Positions 17,707 to 26,762 of a stretch of 64,000 nt of DNA are shown in pieces. Each line of letters opens with the position of its first letter. Within the stretch, counting starts at the first letter, position 1. The stretch lies in assembly GCF_004358095.2 (NCBI RefSeq), contig NZ_SMZJ02000010.1:1-64000 (forward strand), read 5' to 3'. The stretch comes from Seonamhaeicola sediminis (lineage in GTDB: Bacteria; Bacteroidota; Bacteroidia; Flavobacteriales; Flavobacteriaceae). A program made the position numbers and the translations under genes. Below the pieces are notes generated by a model. The model ran no database searches and was not told the origin of the DNA. It worked only from the letters and a program-made list of their open reading frames with translations.

Positions 17707-18972
17707 ATGCAAATATATAAGTTTGGTGGAGCTTCTGTTAAGGATGCTAGTGGCGTTAAAAATCTTGCATCGGTTCTAAAAAGCATAGGCTATAAAAACA
17801 CTCTGGTTGTAGTATCTGCCATGGGTAAAACCACAAACGCCTTAGAACTAGTTGTTTCAAATTATTTCAATAATAAAACAGAACTTCAAAGTTCAATTCA
17901 GGAAGTCATTAAATACCACAATGATATTTTATTCGATCTTTTCGATCCTGATGGATATGGGGACGAAAATCACGCTGTTTTCAAAAAAATAAAATCTTTT
18001 TTTGACGGGCTTAACATATTTCTTAGAACTAATAAATCCCCTGACTTTAATTTTGTGTATGACCAAGTGGTTTGTTTTGGTGAACTGGTCTCTACCACCA
18101 TTATTAGTGAATATTTAAACTCTATAAACATTAAAAACCAATGGATTGACTCCAGAGAATTAATTAAAACCGACGCCTATTACAGACGCGCTAATGTAAA
18201 TTGGGCAACCACACAAAACCTAATAAGCACTAAATTAAATACGAGTATTTTAAATATAACACAGGGGTTTATAGGTAGTGATGTTAACAACTTTACAACT
18301 ACACTAGGCAGAGAAGGAAGTGATTATACTGCCGCTATTTTTGCCTATTGCTTAAATGCTCAAAATGTTACAATCTGGAAAGATGTTCCTGGTGTATTAA
18401 ATGCAGACCCTCGATATTTTGAAAACGCACAATTACTTCATCAAATATCATACAGAGAAGCCATTGAGTTGGCTTTTTATGGTGCTTCGGTTATACATCC
18501 TAAAACATTACAGCCACTTCAAAGAAAAGAAATTCCATTACATGTAAAATCGTTTTTAAATCAAAAAGAATCTGGTACAACAGTAGGAAAAGGTGTTGCT
18601 CTAAAACCTTTAATTCCTTGTTTTATTGTAAAGAAAAATCAGATATTAATTTCATTATCATCCTTAGATTTCTCATACATCGTAGAAGATAATATTAGTG
18701 AGATTTTTAGTTTACTACATACTTATAAAATGAAAGTAGATGTTATACAAAATTCAGCCATTAGTTTTTCAGTATGCGTAGAGAATATTTATAACAATCT
18801 TGAAAAATTGTTACAAAAGTTAAGAGCTAAGTTTAGTGTTACCTGTTACGAGCAGGTGTGCTTGTATACTATTACACATTATAATGATCAAGTTATAAAG
18901 CAATTAGAACAAGGCAAAACTATTTTATTAAAGCAATTAACTCAAGAAACCGTTCAAATAGTCACCAAATAG
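17707..18972 (+). CDS. lysC: Aspartate kinase
   Basis: Monofunctional aspartokinase, first step of the aspartate pathway to lysine, threonine and methionine. KFGGASV at residues 5-11 is the nucleotide-binding signature. TTLGREGSDYTAAIFA is the substrate-binding loop, and VTIWKDVPGVLNADPR is the typical central motif. The C-terminal 120 residues form the ACT regulatory region (QILISLSSLDFSYI ...). At 421 residues it is not fused to homoserine dehydrogenase. The next enzyme, aspartate-semialdehyde dehydrogenase, is encoded at 52099 and not in this operon. Confidence 0.93.
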   Translation: MQIYKFGGASVKDASGVKNLASVLKSIGYKNTLVVVSAMGKTTNALELVVSNYFNNKTELQSSIQEVIKYHNDILFDLFDPDGYGDENHAVFKKIKSFFDGLNIFLRTNKSPDFNFVYDQVVCFGELVSTTIISEYLNSINIKNQWIDSRELIKTDAYYRRANVNWATTQNLISTKLNTSILNITQGFIGSDVNNFTTTLGREGSDYTAAIFAYCLNAQNVTIWKDVPGVLNADPRYFENAQLLHQISYREAIELAFYGASVIHPKTLQPLQRKEIPLHVKSFLNQKESGTTVGKGVALKPLIPCFIVKKNQILISLSSLDFSYIVEDNISEIFSLLHTYKMKVDVIQNSAISFSVCVENIYNNLEKLLQKLRAKFSVTCYEQVCLYTITHYNDQVIKQLEQGKTILLKQLTQETVQIVTK

Positions 18973-19105
18973 TTTAAGCGTATTTTTTCTTGTATTAGAT
19001 ACACTATTTATTATTTAATTAACAACCTTTAATTTAGTCGATACACATTTTTTCATTTCACTTTTTTGAAATAAAAAATGGAAAAATTCATGTACTTTTA
19101 CGCTC

Positions 19106-20929
19106 ATGAACAAACATCAGGATTTAGGTTTGGTAACCGCCAAAGAAGTAGCCAAAGCCATTCAACTAGAAAAATATGGCTTTATTGGCACTTTCATAGG
19201 TTGGATTTTGATGAAGGTTCTTAAAATTTCTACACTCAATAAAATTTATAAACGCAATAAGCATTTAAGTCATTTAGATTTCTTAAACGGTATTCTGGGA
19301 GATTTTCAAATAAAATTTGAAATCCCTGAAGAAGACTTAAAACGTTTACCAAAAGAAGGGGCTTACATTACTATTTCTAATCACCCCCTTGGGGGAATTG
19401 ATGGTATTTTACTTTTAAAGCTGATGCTTGAACAACGTGAAGATTTTAAAATTATCGCTAATTTTTTGCTTCATCGTATTGAACCTATGAAGCCATACAT
19501 CATGCCCGTAAACCCTTTCGAGGACAGAAAAGACGCTGCCTCTAGTGTTGTTGGTTTTAAAAATTCAATTTTACATCTGCGTGAGGGGCATCCTTTGGGC
19601 ATTTTTCCCGCCGGAGAAGTATCAACATATAGGGATGGCAAGTTGGTTGTTGACAGACCTTGGGAGGAAGCAGCCATGAAATTGGTTAAAAAGGCAGAAG
19701 TTCCAATAGTTCCTATATATTTTCATGCTAAAAACAGTAAACTTTTTTACAAGCTCTCTAAAATTAGTGATACGTTTAGAACTGCAAAACTACCCTCTGA
19801 ATTACTTACTCAAAAGCGCAGAACTATAAAAGTTAGAATAGGAAGACCTATTACTGTAAATGATCAAAAGGAGCACAAAACTCTAGAAGATTTTACAGAA
19901 TTCCTGAGAAAGAAAACCTACATGCTTTCAAATTCTTTTGAAAAAAAATCCAAAATACTTGATAATATTTCTTCAACTTTAAAAACGCCTAAACCGCCAA
20001 AACGCATCGTAACACCTATTGAAACCAGTGTTATGGAAAATGAAGTTGAAGCACTAAGACAAAACAATTCTAGATTACTAGAGAGCAAAAACTATGAGGT
20101 GTTTTTAGCTGAAGCTGATAATATACCTAACATACTAAGAGAAATTGGTCGTTTGCGTGAAATTACCTTTAGAGAAGTAGGCGAAGGCACCAATGAAGCC
20201 ATAGATTTAGATACATTTGACACCTATTACCACCATATGTTTTTATGGGATAATGAGAGTAAACTTATTGCCGGTGCTTATCGTATGGGCTTGGGCTCTA
20301 GAATATTTGAACGTTATGGCATTAATGGTTTCTATTTGCAAGATCTGTTTAGGTTTGAGCCAGAACTTTACAAAATGATGAGTGAATCTATTGAGATGGG
20401 TCGTGCATTTATTGTTAAAGCTTACCAACAAAAACCCATGCCGTTATTTTTGCTTTGGAAAGGTATTGTTCATACTACCTTACGTTATCCAGAACATAAC
20501 TTTTTAATTGGTGGTGTAAGTATAAGCAATCAGTTTTCAAATTTCTCTAAATCATTGATGATTGAGTTTATGAAATCGCATTACTATGATCCTTACTTAG
20601 CACAATTTGTTCGCCCTAAAAAAGAATTTAAAGTAAAGTTAAAAGATGCCGATAAAGATTTTGTTTTTGATGAAACCGAAGCCGATTTAAACAAATTTGA
20701 TAAAATAATTGATGAAATAGAACCAGGGGCCTTAAGGCTTCCCGTGCTATTAAAAAAATACATAAAGCAAAATGCGCGTTTGGTGGCCTTTAACGTAGAT
20801 CCGTTATTCAATAACTCGGTAGATGGGCTTATGTATATTAAAATTGCCGATCTACCCGAAAGCACTGTACGCCCTGTAATGGAGGAGTTCCAAGCCGAGT
20901 TAGAAAGAAAATCTTTCGATTGTAGATAA
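19106..20929 (+). CDS. olsF: Bifunctional acyltransferase, OlsF-like (PlsC domain + OlsB/GNAT-like domain)
   Basis: 607 residues in two parts. Residues about 60-290 are a PlsC-type O-acyltransferase with the His-Asp active site (SNHPLGGIDG, His93/Asp99, the HPxGGxDG variant of HX4D) and the FPAGEVST motif (168-175). Residues about 330-600 are an OlsB/hemolysin-like N-acyltransferase (FLAEADNIPNILREIGRLRE, REVGEGTNEAIDLD, KLIAGAYRMGLG). This order is that of OlsF, which makes aminolipids such as ornithine lipids from an amino acid and two acyl-ACPs. In Bacteroidota the head group may be ornithine, glycine or serine, so the exact product is open. Transcribed alone from upstream AT-rich DNA. Confidence 0.8.
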   Translation: MNKHQDLGLVTAKEVAKAIQLEKYGFIGTFIGWILMKVLKISTLNKIYKRNKHLSHLDFLNGILGDFQIKFEIPEEDLKRLPKEGAYITISNHPLGGIDGILLLKLMLEQREDFKIIANFLLHRIEPMKPYIMPVNPFEDRKDAASSVVGFKNSILHLREGHPLGIFPAGEVSTYRDGKLVVDRPWEEAAMKLVKKAEVPIVPIYFHAKNSKLFYKLSKISDTFRTAKLPSELLTQKRRTIKVRIGRPITVNDQKEHKTLEDFTEFLRKKTYMLSNSFEKKSKILDNISSTLKTPKPPKRIVTPIETSVMENEVEALRQNNSRLLESKNYEVFLAEADNIPNILREIGRLREITFREVGEGTNEAIDLDTFDTYYHHMFLWDNESKLIAGAYRMGLGSRIFERYGINGFYLQDLFRFEPELYKMMSESIEMGRAFIVKAYQQKPMPLFLLWKGIVHTTLRYPEHNFLIGGVSISNQFSNFSKSLMIEFMKSHYYDPYLAQFVRPKKEFKVKLKDADKDFVFDETEADLNKFDKIIDEIEPGALRLPVLLKKYIKQNARLVAFNVDPLFNNSVDGLMYIKIADLPESTVRPVMEEFQAELERKSFDCR

Positions 20930-21266
20930 CAGAAGTCTTTCATATAATAAAAATGATTATACAACTACTTTAGTAACTATTGTCTATTGTTATAGCTTTA
21001 ATAAACAAAAGTAAATCAAGCAGATTATTGACCTCGTTACGCCTGTTTTAAATAACAGGATGTATTATTTACGGTTTTTCCACATCAATTTTCCCTAAAA
21101 ACAGTAAAATGTAAAAAATAACACACAAAAACTTGTATGTGTCTATTTTTTTTTTTTTTATGTTTGAAATGACTACAAGTTTATTAAGAAATTAAATTGT
21201 GCTTATGTAAGATTTATATTTAAATATGATAATAATTATATTATTTCTCAAGGCATAATTTCTCGT
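20930..21266 (+). promoter_or_regulatory. Intergenic region with probable promoter for the accessory locus
   Basis: 337 AT-rich bases without a gene. A perfect -7 element TATGTTTG lies at 21159-21166 after a poly-T tract, with TTG at 21133-21135 (23-base spacing), about 100 bases before the ligase ATG. This is the likely entry promoter for the gene at 21267. No other structure was evident. Confidence 0.45.
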
Positions 21267-23147
21267 ATGAAGAAATCAAAATATTACACAATTTATAAAT
21301 CTTTTATAGCATTTAGTTTGGTTCCTTGTTTGGGCATACTATTGTTTACAACACCAGTAATACATTATGCTGCTCTTGCCAACCCTACTATTACCTCAAA
21401 AACTTTATTTTTCATTAAAGGTATTTTAGTGGCACTTGTATTATGGTCTATCAATTTCTTATTAATCAAGAGCAATACTTTAAATATTAAATTTTCAAAA
21501 ATAGATATTACACTGTTCCAAGTAATAATTTATCAAATATGCAACAGATATTTATTTCATACTAACTATAGTTTTTCGATAAGGTTTCTGGATTTAATTG
21601 CCCTTGGTGGGTTTTATATTATTTTACGAAACATACCAAAAAAAAGTTATATTTTATTATTTTTTGGAGTAATTGGTGCTGGCATAACACAAGCGATTTA
21701 CGGTAATCTTCAATTATTGGGTTATTATGCGTCTAACCATTCTGGATTTAAATTAACAGGTAGTTTTTTTAACCCAGGTCCTTATGCCGGTTTTTTAGCT
21801 GCAGTATTCCCAGTGGCTTTGGGTTTGTACTTATTTAAGGATACGTTGTTGAATCTAGTTTCTTCAAAAGCAAATCTCGTGTACATATCTGTTAAACTTG
21901 CTTTAAAATTTATTCCCATTATTGGTGTTATATCAATACTCCTTGTAATTCCTGCCACACAGTCCAGAGGAGCATGGTTGGCTTTAATTGTAAGTAGTGG
22001 TCTACTTTTTGAATGCAAATATAAAACAGTTTCAAAATTTATTAAACGAACTACAACTATAAAAAAAACCGTTGTGGCCTTTGCAACCATTCTAATTTTA
22101 TGGGGAGGCCTTTTTAGTATCTACCAGTTCAAAAGAGGGTCTTCAGACGGCCGACTGTTTATTTGGAAAGTATCTACTGATATTGTAAAGGATTATCCAG
22201 TTTTTGGAGTGGGCTTTGATAAGTTTAAAGCACATTACATGAATTATCAAGCCAGCTATTTCAGGGTTAATGGAGAAACACAAGAGGCTTTTGTTGCAGA
22301 TAATTCGTATTACGGCTTTAATGAGTTTATTCAGTTTTTGGTTGAAAATGGGATTGTTGGGCTGTTATTATTACTACTTGTTTTTTATCAAATTTTAAAG
22401 GTATTTATTAAAATTAAGCATTTAAAGTTAGTAGTACTTGCAACACTTTTAAGTATTGCTGTATTTGCTTTCTTTTCATATCCTATGGAAATTCTACCCA
22501 TTAAATTGGTTATTTTGATTTTGTTAGCTGCCCTAGCTTCTTTTGATAGTAATAAATTTAATGTCCATATAAAATCTACTAAATTAAATGCAATATTAAA
22601 ACCTGTAATGGCTATAGGTGTATTAATGGTGGTTATTACTGGTTTTAAATATACCAAGGCTCTTGAGCAAAGTATAAAAACATGGAAACTAGCCTTGGAA
22701 AGCTACCAATATGGTGATTACGAAACAGCTATTCAGGAATATCAACAAGCATATCCTTTTTTAAAAAACAACGGCGAGTTTTTAATGAATTATGGAAAAG
22801 CCTTATCTGTCAATAATCAAGACAGGGAAGCTGTAAAAGTTTTAGAACAAGCTAAAGCACATCTTAACACAACAATAATTGAAACCGCACTGGGCGATAC
22901 TTACAAAAATCTAAAACGCTATGATAAAGCCGAAGACGCTTATAAAAATGCTGCTAACATGATACCCTCTAGATTTTACCCTTTGTATTTGTTAGCTAAA
23001 TTATATGATGAAAGCGGACAAATAGAAAACGCATTAGCTATGGCAAACACTATTTTGGAAAAAGAAATAAAAGTGCCTTCTACGGCTATAAAGGAAATAA
23101 AGCAGGAAATGAAAGATATAATCACAAAAAATGAATTGTTTAACTAA
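21267..23147 (+). CDS. O-antigen ligase / Wzy / PglL-like membrane protein with C-terminal TPRs
   Basis: 626 residues. About 11-12 hydrophobic segments cover residues 12-470. The large periplasmic loop follows the Wzy_C pattern: TQSRGAWLALIVS, then SDGRLFIWKVSTDIVKDYPVFGVGFDKF and the His/Tyr-rich AHYMNYQ. Residues about 485-610 are three TPR-like repeats (YGDYETAIQEYQQAYPF, REAVKVLEQAKAHL, LKRYDKAEDAYKNAANM). This architecture is shared by O-antigen ligases, Wzy polymerases and PglL-type protein O-glycosyltransferases; the sequence alone does not decide. Its 3' end is copied as remnants in front of the second and third peptide cassettes, so it belongs to the duplicated locus. It may glycosylate a locus product, which is speculative. 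Confidence 0.75.
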   Translation: MKKSKYYTIYKSFIAFSLVPCLGILLFTTPVIHYAALANPTITSKTLFFIKGILVALVLWSINFLLIKSNTLNIKFSKIDITLFQVIIYQICNRYLFHTNYSFSIRFLDLIALGGFYIILRNIPKKSYILLFFGVIGAGITQAIYGNLQLLGYYASNHSGFKLTGSFFNPGPYAGFLAAVFPVALGLYLFKDTLLNLVSSKANLVYISVKLALKFIPIIGVISILLVIPATQSRGAWLALIVSSGLLFECKYKTVSKFIKRTTTIKKTVVAFATILILWGGLFSIYQFKRGSSDGRLFIWKVSTDIVKDYPVFGVGFDKFKAHYMNYQASYFRVNGETQEAFVADNSYYGFNEFIQFLVENGIVGLLLLLLVFYQILKVFIKIKHLKLVVLATLLSIAVFAFFSYPMEILPIKLVILILLAALASFDSNKFNVHIKSTKLNAILKPVMAIGVLMVVITGFKYTKALEQSIKTWKLALESYQYGDYETAIQEYQQAYPFLKNNGEFLMNYGKALSVNNQDREAVKVLEQAKAHLNTTIIETALGDTYKNLKRYDKAEDAYKNAANMIPSRFYPLYLLAKLYDESGQIENALAMANTILEKEIKVPSTAIKEIKQEMKDIITKNELFN

Positions 23148-23235
23148 AACCAAATGCTAATGATATAAAGTATTTCTTAATAACAAAGGAGTCTTTAAAA
23201 AGATTTTAATAGCCTAATAGATTGGTCTGTTAAAT

Positions 23236-23266
23236 ATTCCAAAAGTAGTATGCCTCTTTAGACTTT
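23236..23266 (+). promoter_or_regulatory. Conserved upstream element of precursor gene 1
   Basis: ATTCC, AAAAGTAGTATGCCT and AGACTTT occur in this order, 35 bases before the precursor ATG. The same blocks stand before precursor genes 2 and 3 while the surrounding AT-rich DNA differs. An upstream GGAGTCTTT near 23187 is a partial inverse of the AGACTTT. Probable promoter or operator; the bound factor is unknown. Confidence 0.55.
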
Positions 23267-23300
23267 AATAATAACAAGTATAAATTTAAAATTTCATAAA

Positions 23301-23669
23301 ATGAAAAGAATAATAAAAGTATTAGGGCTTCTAGCAGTGTTTGTGTTAGCCATGTTTCTAAATACTAATAAAATTAAAACCAGTAAATCTGTAAATTTTA
23401 ATTTAACAGATGCCATATCGATCAACTCAGCAAATGCAGAGTGTCCACCGTGGATACCACCGTCTTTGTGTGATGATCCACAACCGTATGCTGAAAAACC
23501 GGTACCAGTAGATTACACATGCCCAGACTATAGCAAACCAATCAGAGTTTATAATAATGAGTATGATTTAATCGGACATATTGAATATGAGCCAATAATA
23601 ATTACTGGATCCGATTGTGAATCTGCATGGGGTCCTTGGGACTCTTGTGAGCCTGAATATCCTTGTTAA
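23301..23669 (+). CDS. Secreted Cys-rich precursor peptide 1 (NVEALA-like leader)
   Basis: 122 residues. A basic N-terminus and hydrophobic helix (VLGLLAVFVLAMFL) precede a 25-residue polar leader ending SINSANAEC. The Ala-Asn-Ala at 44-46 is an AxA signal-peptidase motif. The remaining 76 residues are Pro- and acid-rich with six Cys (48, 57, 74, 106, 116, 122) and end in EPEYPC. The leader layout (helix, Asn/Thr-rich spacer, L..xNANAE) is shared with the proteins at 31836 and 35404, while the mature parts differ. It resembles NVEALA peptides of Bacteroidota, in which a similar motif ends the leader. No double-Gly, T9SS tail or RiPP enzyme was seen. Function unknown. Confidence 0.75.
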   Translation: MKRIIKVLGLLAVFVLAMFLNTNKIKTSKSVNFNLTDAISINSANAECPPWIPPSLCDDPQPYAEKPVPVDYTCPDYSKPIRVYNNEYDLIGHIEYEPIIITGSDCESAWGPWDSCEPEYPC

Positions 23670-23677
23670 AACAATTA

Positions 23678-23712
23678 ACCATAATAACCCTAAAATTCAG
23701 GGTTATTATGGT
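23678..23712 (+). terminator. Intercistronic hairpin between precursor 1 and propeller 1
   Basis: ACCATAATAACCCT (23678-23691) pairs perfectly with AGGGTTATTATGGT (23699-23712) around a 7-base loop. The run after it is AT-rich without a clean U-tract. It probably acts as an attenuator or mRNA 3'-end stabiliser that raises peptide over propeller expression. Equivalent hairpins with unrelated sequence stand at 32188 and 35671. Confidence 0.65.
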
Positions 23713-23728
23713 ATTATAAATAAAAAAG

Positions 23729-25003
23729 ATGAACAATAAAAAAAACTTAATTAAGCTTTCATTTTTTGCTTTTACCTTATTATTCTTTAATTGTGCTAAT
23801 GAATCAAAAAATAATATTTCATTAAAAAGTATTGATTCAAGTGGTAAAAATGAAAAGATAGAGACAAAAAATGAGGATGTAAAACTCTTAAATGTAAACA
23901 ATGTAGATGCTACAAAAGTTATTATACCCTCAGATATCTTTAATTCCAGTATGGATTTGAATGACATAATTTATGATATTGAATTGACTCCTCTAGAAAC
24001 TACTTCAGAAAGTCTTATAGGTAGAATTCATAACATATTGTATGACTCAAATTTTTATTTCATCCACGATAAGAGGAATAATAAATTACTACGGTTTAAT
24101 GAAAATGGAAAGTTTTTAAATTCAATTGGAGCAATAGGGAAAGGGCCTCAAGAGTTACTTAGTATAAGAGATGTAGCCATTAACGCAGAAAAGAAGTTTA
24201 TTTCAATTTTAGATTCTAAGTCAAGAAAAGTATCAAGGTATCGCTATTCAGGTGAATTCATAGATTCAAAACCGTTTTACTATATGGTTTCTGAACATGA
24301 GTACGGAAATAATTTTTTGGTTTTTGGTGCCTCCATAGTCCAAAAAAACGAAAACATCCCATTAGTTGAATCTTACAGGTTAATAGTAGCGGATACTAAT
24401 TATGTGCCCTTGGGTTTAGCTTTTAAAACACCTGAGAATTCATTTGTTTATGCAACCACAAGACCGCTTCGTAAATTTAATAATAGTATTTATTATCATC
24501 AACCTTTTTCAAACGGCATATGGAAAGCAGAGTATAGTAATTTAATCCCCCTAATAAAGTTTGAGTTTGAAAAAAATGGCTTTCCTAATGAGGTATGGAA
24601 ACAACAAATTAGCACTAAAGAATTAAGAAGCCTTAAGGATAAACATGTGCATTTCTCGGGAGATTTTTTAATATCTGATAATTTTGGCTTTTTTAAATTC
24701 TATTCAAGTGGTAAAGTATCAAGTATAATTTTAAATCTTGAATCACAAAATTTAATGTATGGAAGAGGGCTTAAATACACAAATGACAATCCTTCGATGA
24801 TGTTATATAGAGAACCTATTGGCGCTGGAGAAAACAATTCATTTGTTGCTAAAATAGATGCAATAGAGTTATTTCACTATAGACAAGCTGTTGAAGACGG
24901 AACATTCAAAAACGGTCTCAAATCAGAATACTGGGAAATAATAAAAAACATTAAGGAAACGGATAATCCACTAATTGTTACTTATAAACTTAAAGATTTT
25001 TAA
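23729..25003 (+). CDS. 6-bladed beta-propeller lipoprotein 1
   Basis: 424 residues. A lipobox LLFFNC with Cys22 makes it a lipoprotein. A Lys/Asn-rich linker follows. From residue 75 the chain shows the propeller pattern seen in the Bacteroidota 6-bladed beta-propeller family: IIYDIELTPLETT, then a blade with NKLLRFNENGKFLNSIGAIGKGPQE and another with DSKSRKVSRYRYSGEF. The GxxGKGPxE turn is diagnostic and is also present in the paralogues at 32254 and 35717. Such proteins are found next to NVEALA peptide genes in Bacteroides. Binding of the cognate peptide is a reasonable guess only. The stop overlaps the next start (TAATG). Confidence 0.82.
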   Translation: MNNKKNLIKLSFFAFTLLFFNCANESKNNISLKSIDSSGKNEKIETKNEDVKLLNVNNVDATKVIIPSDIFNSSMDLNDIIYDIELTPLETTSESLIGRIHNILYDSNFYFIHDKRNNKLLRFNENGKFLNSIGAIGKGPQELLSIRDVAINAEKKFISILDSKSRKVSRYRYSGEFIDSKPFYYMVSEHEYGNNFLVFGASIVQKNENIPLVESYRLIVADTNYVPLGLAFKTPENSFVYATTRPLRKFNNSIYYHQPFSNGIWKAEYSNLIPLIKFEFEKNGFPNEVWKQQISTKELRSLKDKHVHFSGDFLISDNFGFFKFYSSGKVSSIILNLESQNLMYGRGLKYTNDNPSMMLYREPIGAGENNSFVAKIDAIELFHYRQAVEDGTFKNGLKSEYWEIIKNIKETDNPLIVTYKLKDF

Positions 25004-25605
25004 TGAAGTACCATAAAAAACATATAGTTTTTAGGGGTTTCCTTTTGATGATGTTTGTTTTAGGTTTAATGCTTTTTTTCTTAATAAGAAATAAGAAAGA
25101 ACAATCGGCTCAATGTTCTACTGAAATTGAGGGATTAAGATCGAGAGTTTTATTACAATCCCGTTATTCTGGTCTCATTAAAATACCTGAAAACAACAAG
25201 CTTAAAACTATTGAAGGCGACTTACATTATTTTACAACAGTATTTTCAAAATTAAATCTTGTATTATATATAAATTCAAATCAATGCGATTCTTGTATTA
25301 ATGATGCTATTGATAAAGTTGAAAACTATTTAAAAAAACATCCAGAATTTAAGTATGTGATTATTTCAAAAGACTTTAATTTAAGAGAATTAAAATTAAT
25401 GCAGACAAATAGAAATATAAGTACTGAAATCTATTCGCTAACCAATACTGAGCTATCTTTTTTTAACAAAATGGATGAAGTGCAATATCCATATTATTTT
25501 ACTGTAAATAGTAATCTAGAAGTTTCAAATATATTTTTCCCAATAAAATCATCCTCAATTTTAGAGGTTAGATATTTTGAACAACTAAGTCGCCTAAAAT
25601 ACTAA
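25003..25605 (+). CDS. Membrane-anchored thioredoxin-like CxxC protein 1
   Basis: 200 residues. One N-terminal transmembrane helix (FLLMMFVLGLMLFFLI, residues 13-28) leaves the rest in the periplasm. LVLYINSNQCDSCIN holds a CxxC pair at Cys95 and Cys98 after a beta strand, as in thioredoxin folds. A second strand follows (YVIISKD) and then a YPYYFTVNSNLEVSNIFFP segment in the position of the cis-Pro loop (Val-Gln-Tyr-Pro). So it is likely a periplasmic disulfide oxidoreductase. Its natural substrate may be the Cys-rich precursor of the same cassette (inference). Translationally coupled to the propeller gene; paralogue at 33479. Confidence 0.75.
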   Translation: MKYHKKHIVFRGFLLMMFVLGLMLFFLIRNKKEQSAQCSTEIEGLRSRVLLQSRYSGLIKIPENNKLKTIEGDLHYFTTVFSKLNLVLYINSNQCDSCINDAIDKVENYLKKHPEFKYVIISKDFNLRELKLMQTNRNISTEIYSLTNTELSFFNKMDEVQYPYYFTVNSNLEVSNIFFPIKSSSILEVRYFEQLSRLKY

Positions 25606-25642
25606 AATTAGTAAATCACAAACAATAGTTATAATCTGAATA

Positions 25643-26746
25643 ATGAATATAAGATCTCAAAATATCACAACATGTATTTTTCTAATACTTGGTTTTATCA
25701 CGATATCAGGTTGTGATAATGGAGCTAAAAAGCATGAAGAAGAAACTACAAACAAAAAACAATACCTCCCAGATAAAAACGAGGTAAACATCCTTCTACT
25801 CAATCAAGGTGGTTTTAAGAAAGAAATTGTTAGTAATGGGCGTTTAGTAGCATTAGAAAAGAGTAATTTAAAGTTTAAGGTAAGTGAGGAATTACAACAG
25901 CTTTACGTTAAAAATGGTGATTATGTAAAAAGGGGACAAGTTTTAGCAAGTCTAAACAATTACACATTTCAGCAAAAAGTTAACAAGGCCCAGTTGGATT
26001 TAAAACAAGCTACACTGAACTTTAAAGATTTACAAATCCGTAGAGGTTTTAATCCAAATACGCCAGATAACATACCCCAAGAGGAATATGATAAAATGGC
26101 TATAAAGTCGGGCTATAAAAACAGCAAGCACCAATTAGAAACAGCGCAATTTGATTTACGTGCCACCAAACTTATAGCCCCATTTAATGGTAAAGTCGCC
26201 AATATTGACACCAAAATTCATGAACAAGTAAATTCAAATAAACCATTTTTAACTCTAATTAACGATACTGTTTTTGAGGTTGTGTTTCAGGTTATAGAAT
26301 CAGAATTAAATGATATTAATGTAAATGATGTTATTACCATTCAGCCTTTTGCGACAACTAACGCTTATACAGGGAGAATAACAACCATTAACCCACAGGT
26401 GGAAAAAGATGGTACCATTTTGATTAGCGCCACAGTTAAAAATGATGGCAATTTATTAGAAGGGATGAATGTAAAAGTGTTTATTCAAAAAGATGTACCT
26501 AACCAGTTTGTAGTACCAAAAGCAGCCGTAGTCTTAAGAGACAACCATGAGGTATTGTTTAAAGTACAACAAGGCAAAGCCTTTTGGACCTATGTACAAA
26601 CCATCTACGAAAATAGTAAACAATACGCTGTAATACCACACCCCGATAAAAGTAGTGCTACTTTAAAAGTTGGTGATACCATTGTTGTATCGAACAATTT
26701 GAATTTAGCTCACGACAGTGAGGTTGCCATAAAAATAAAAAACTAA
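25643..26746 (+). CDS. RND efflux periplasmic adaptor lipoprotein
   Basis: 367-residue membrane fusion protein that would link an RND pump to an outer-membrane channel. It has a lipobox ITISGC (Cys24). The barrel-sandwich half-motif LQQLYVKNGDYVKRGQVLASL is near residue 100, followed by a helical hairpin (NKAQLDLKQATLNFKDL...). LIAPFNGKVANIDTKIHEQV forms the second lipoyl half, and then come beta-barrel and membrane-proximal domains (TIQPFATTNAYTGRITTINPQ). It starts 37 bases after thioredoxin-like gene 1 and precedes the permease by 16 bases, so the tripartite exporter is encoded with peptide cassette 1. Confidence 0.9.
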   Translation: MNIRSQNITTCIFLILGFITISGCDNGAKKHEEETTNKKQYLPDKNEVNILLLNQGGFKKEIVSNGRLVALEKSNLKFKVSEELQQLYVKNGDYVKRGQVLASLNNYTFQQKVNKAQLDLKQATLNFKDLQIRRGFNPNTPDNIPQEEYDKMAIKSGYKNSKHQLETAQFDLRATKLIAPFNGKVANIDTKIHEQVNSNKPFLTLINDTVFEVVFQVIESELNDINVNDVITIQPFATTNAYTGRITTINPQVEKDGTILISATVKNDGNLLEGMNVKVFIQKDVPNQFVVPKAAVVLRDNHEVLFKVQQGKAFWTYVQTIYENSKQYAVIPHPDKSSATLKVGDTIVVSNNLNLAHDSEVAIKIKN

Positions 26747-26762
26747 GTATACAGCAGAATTT

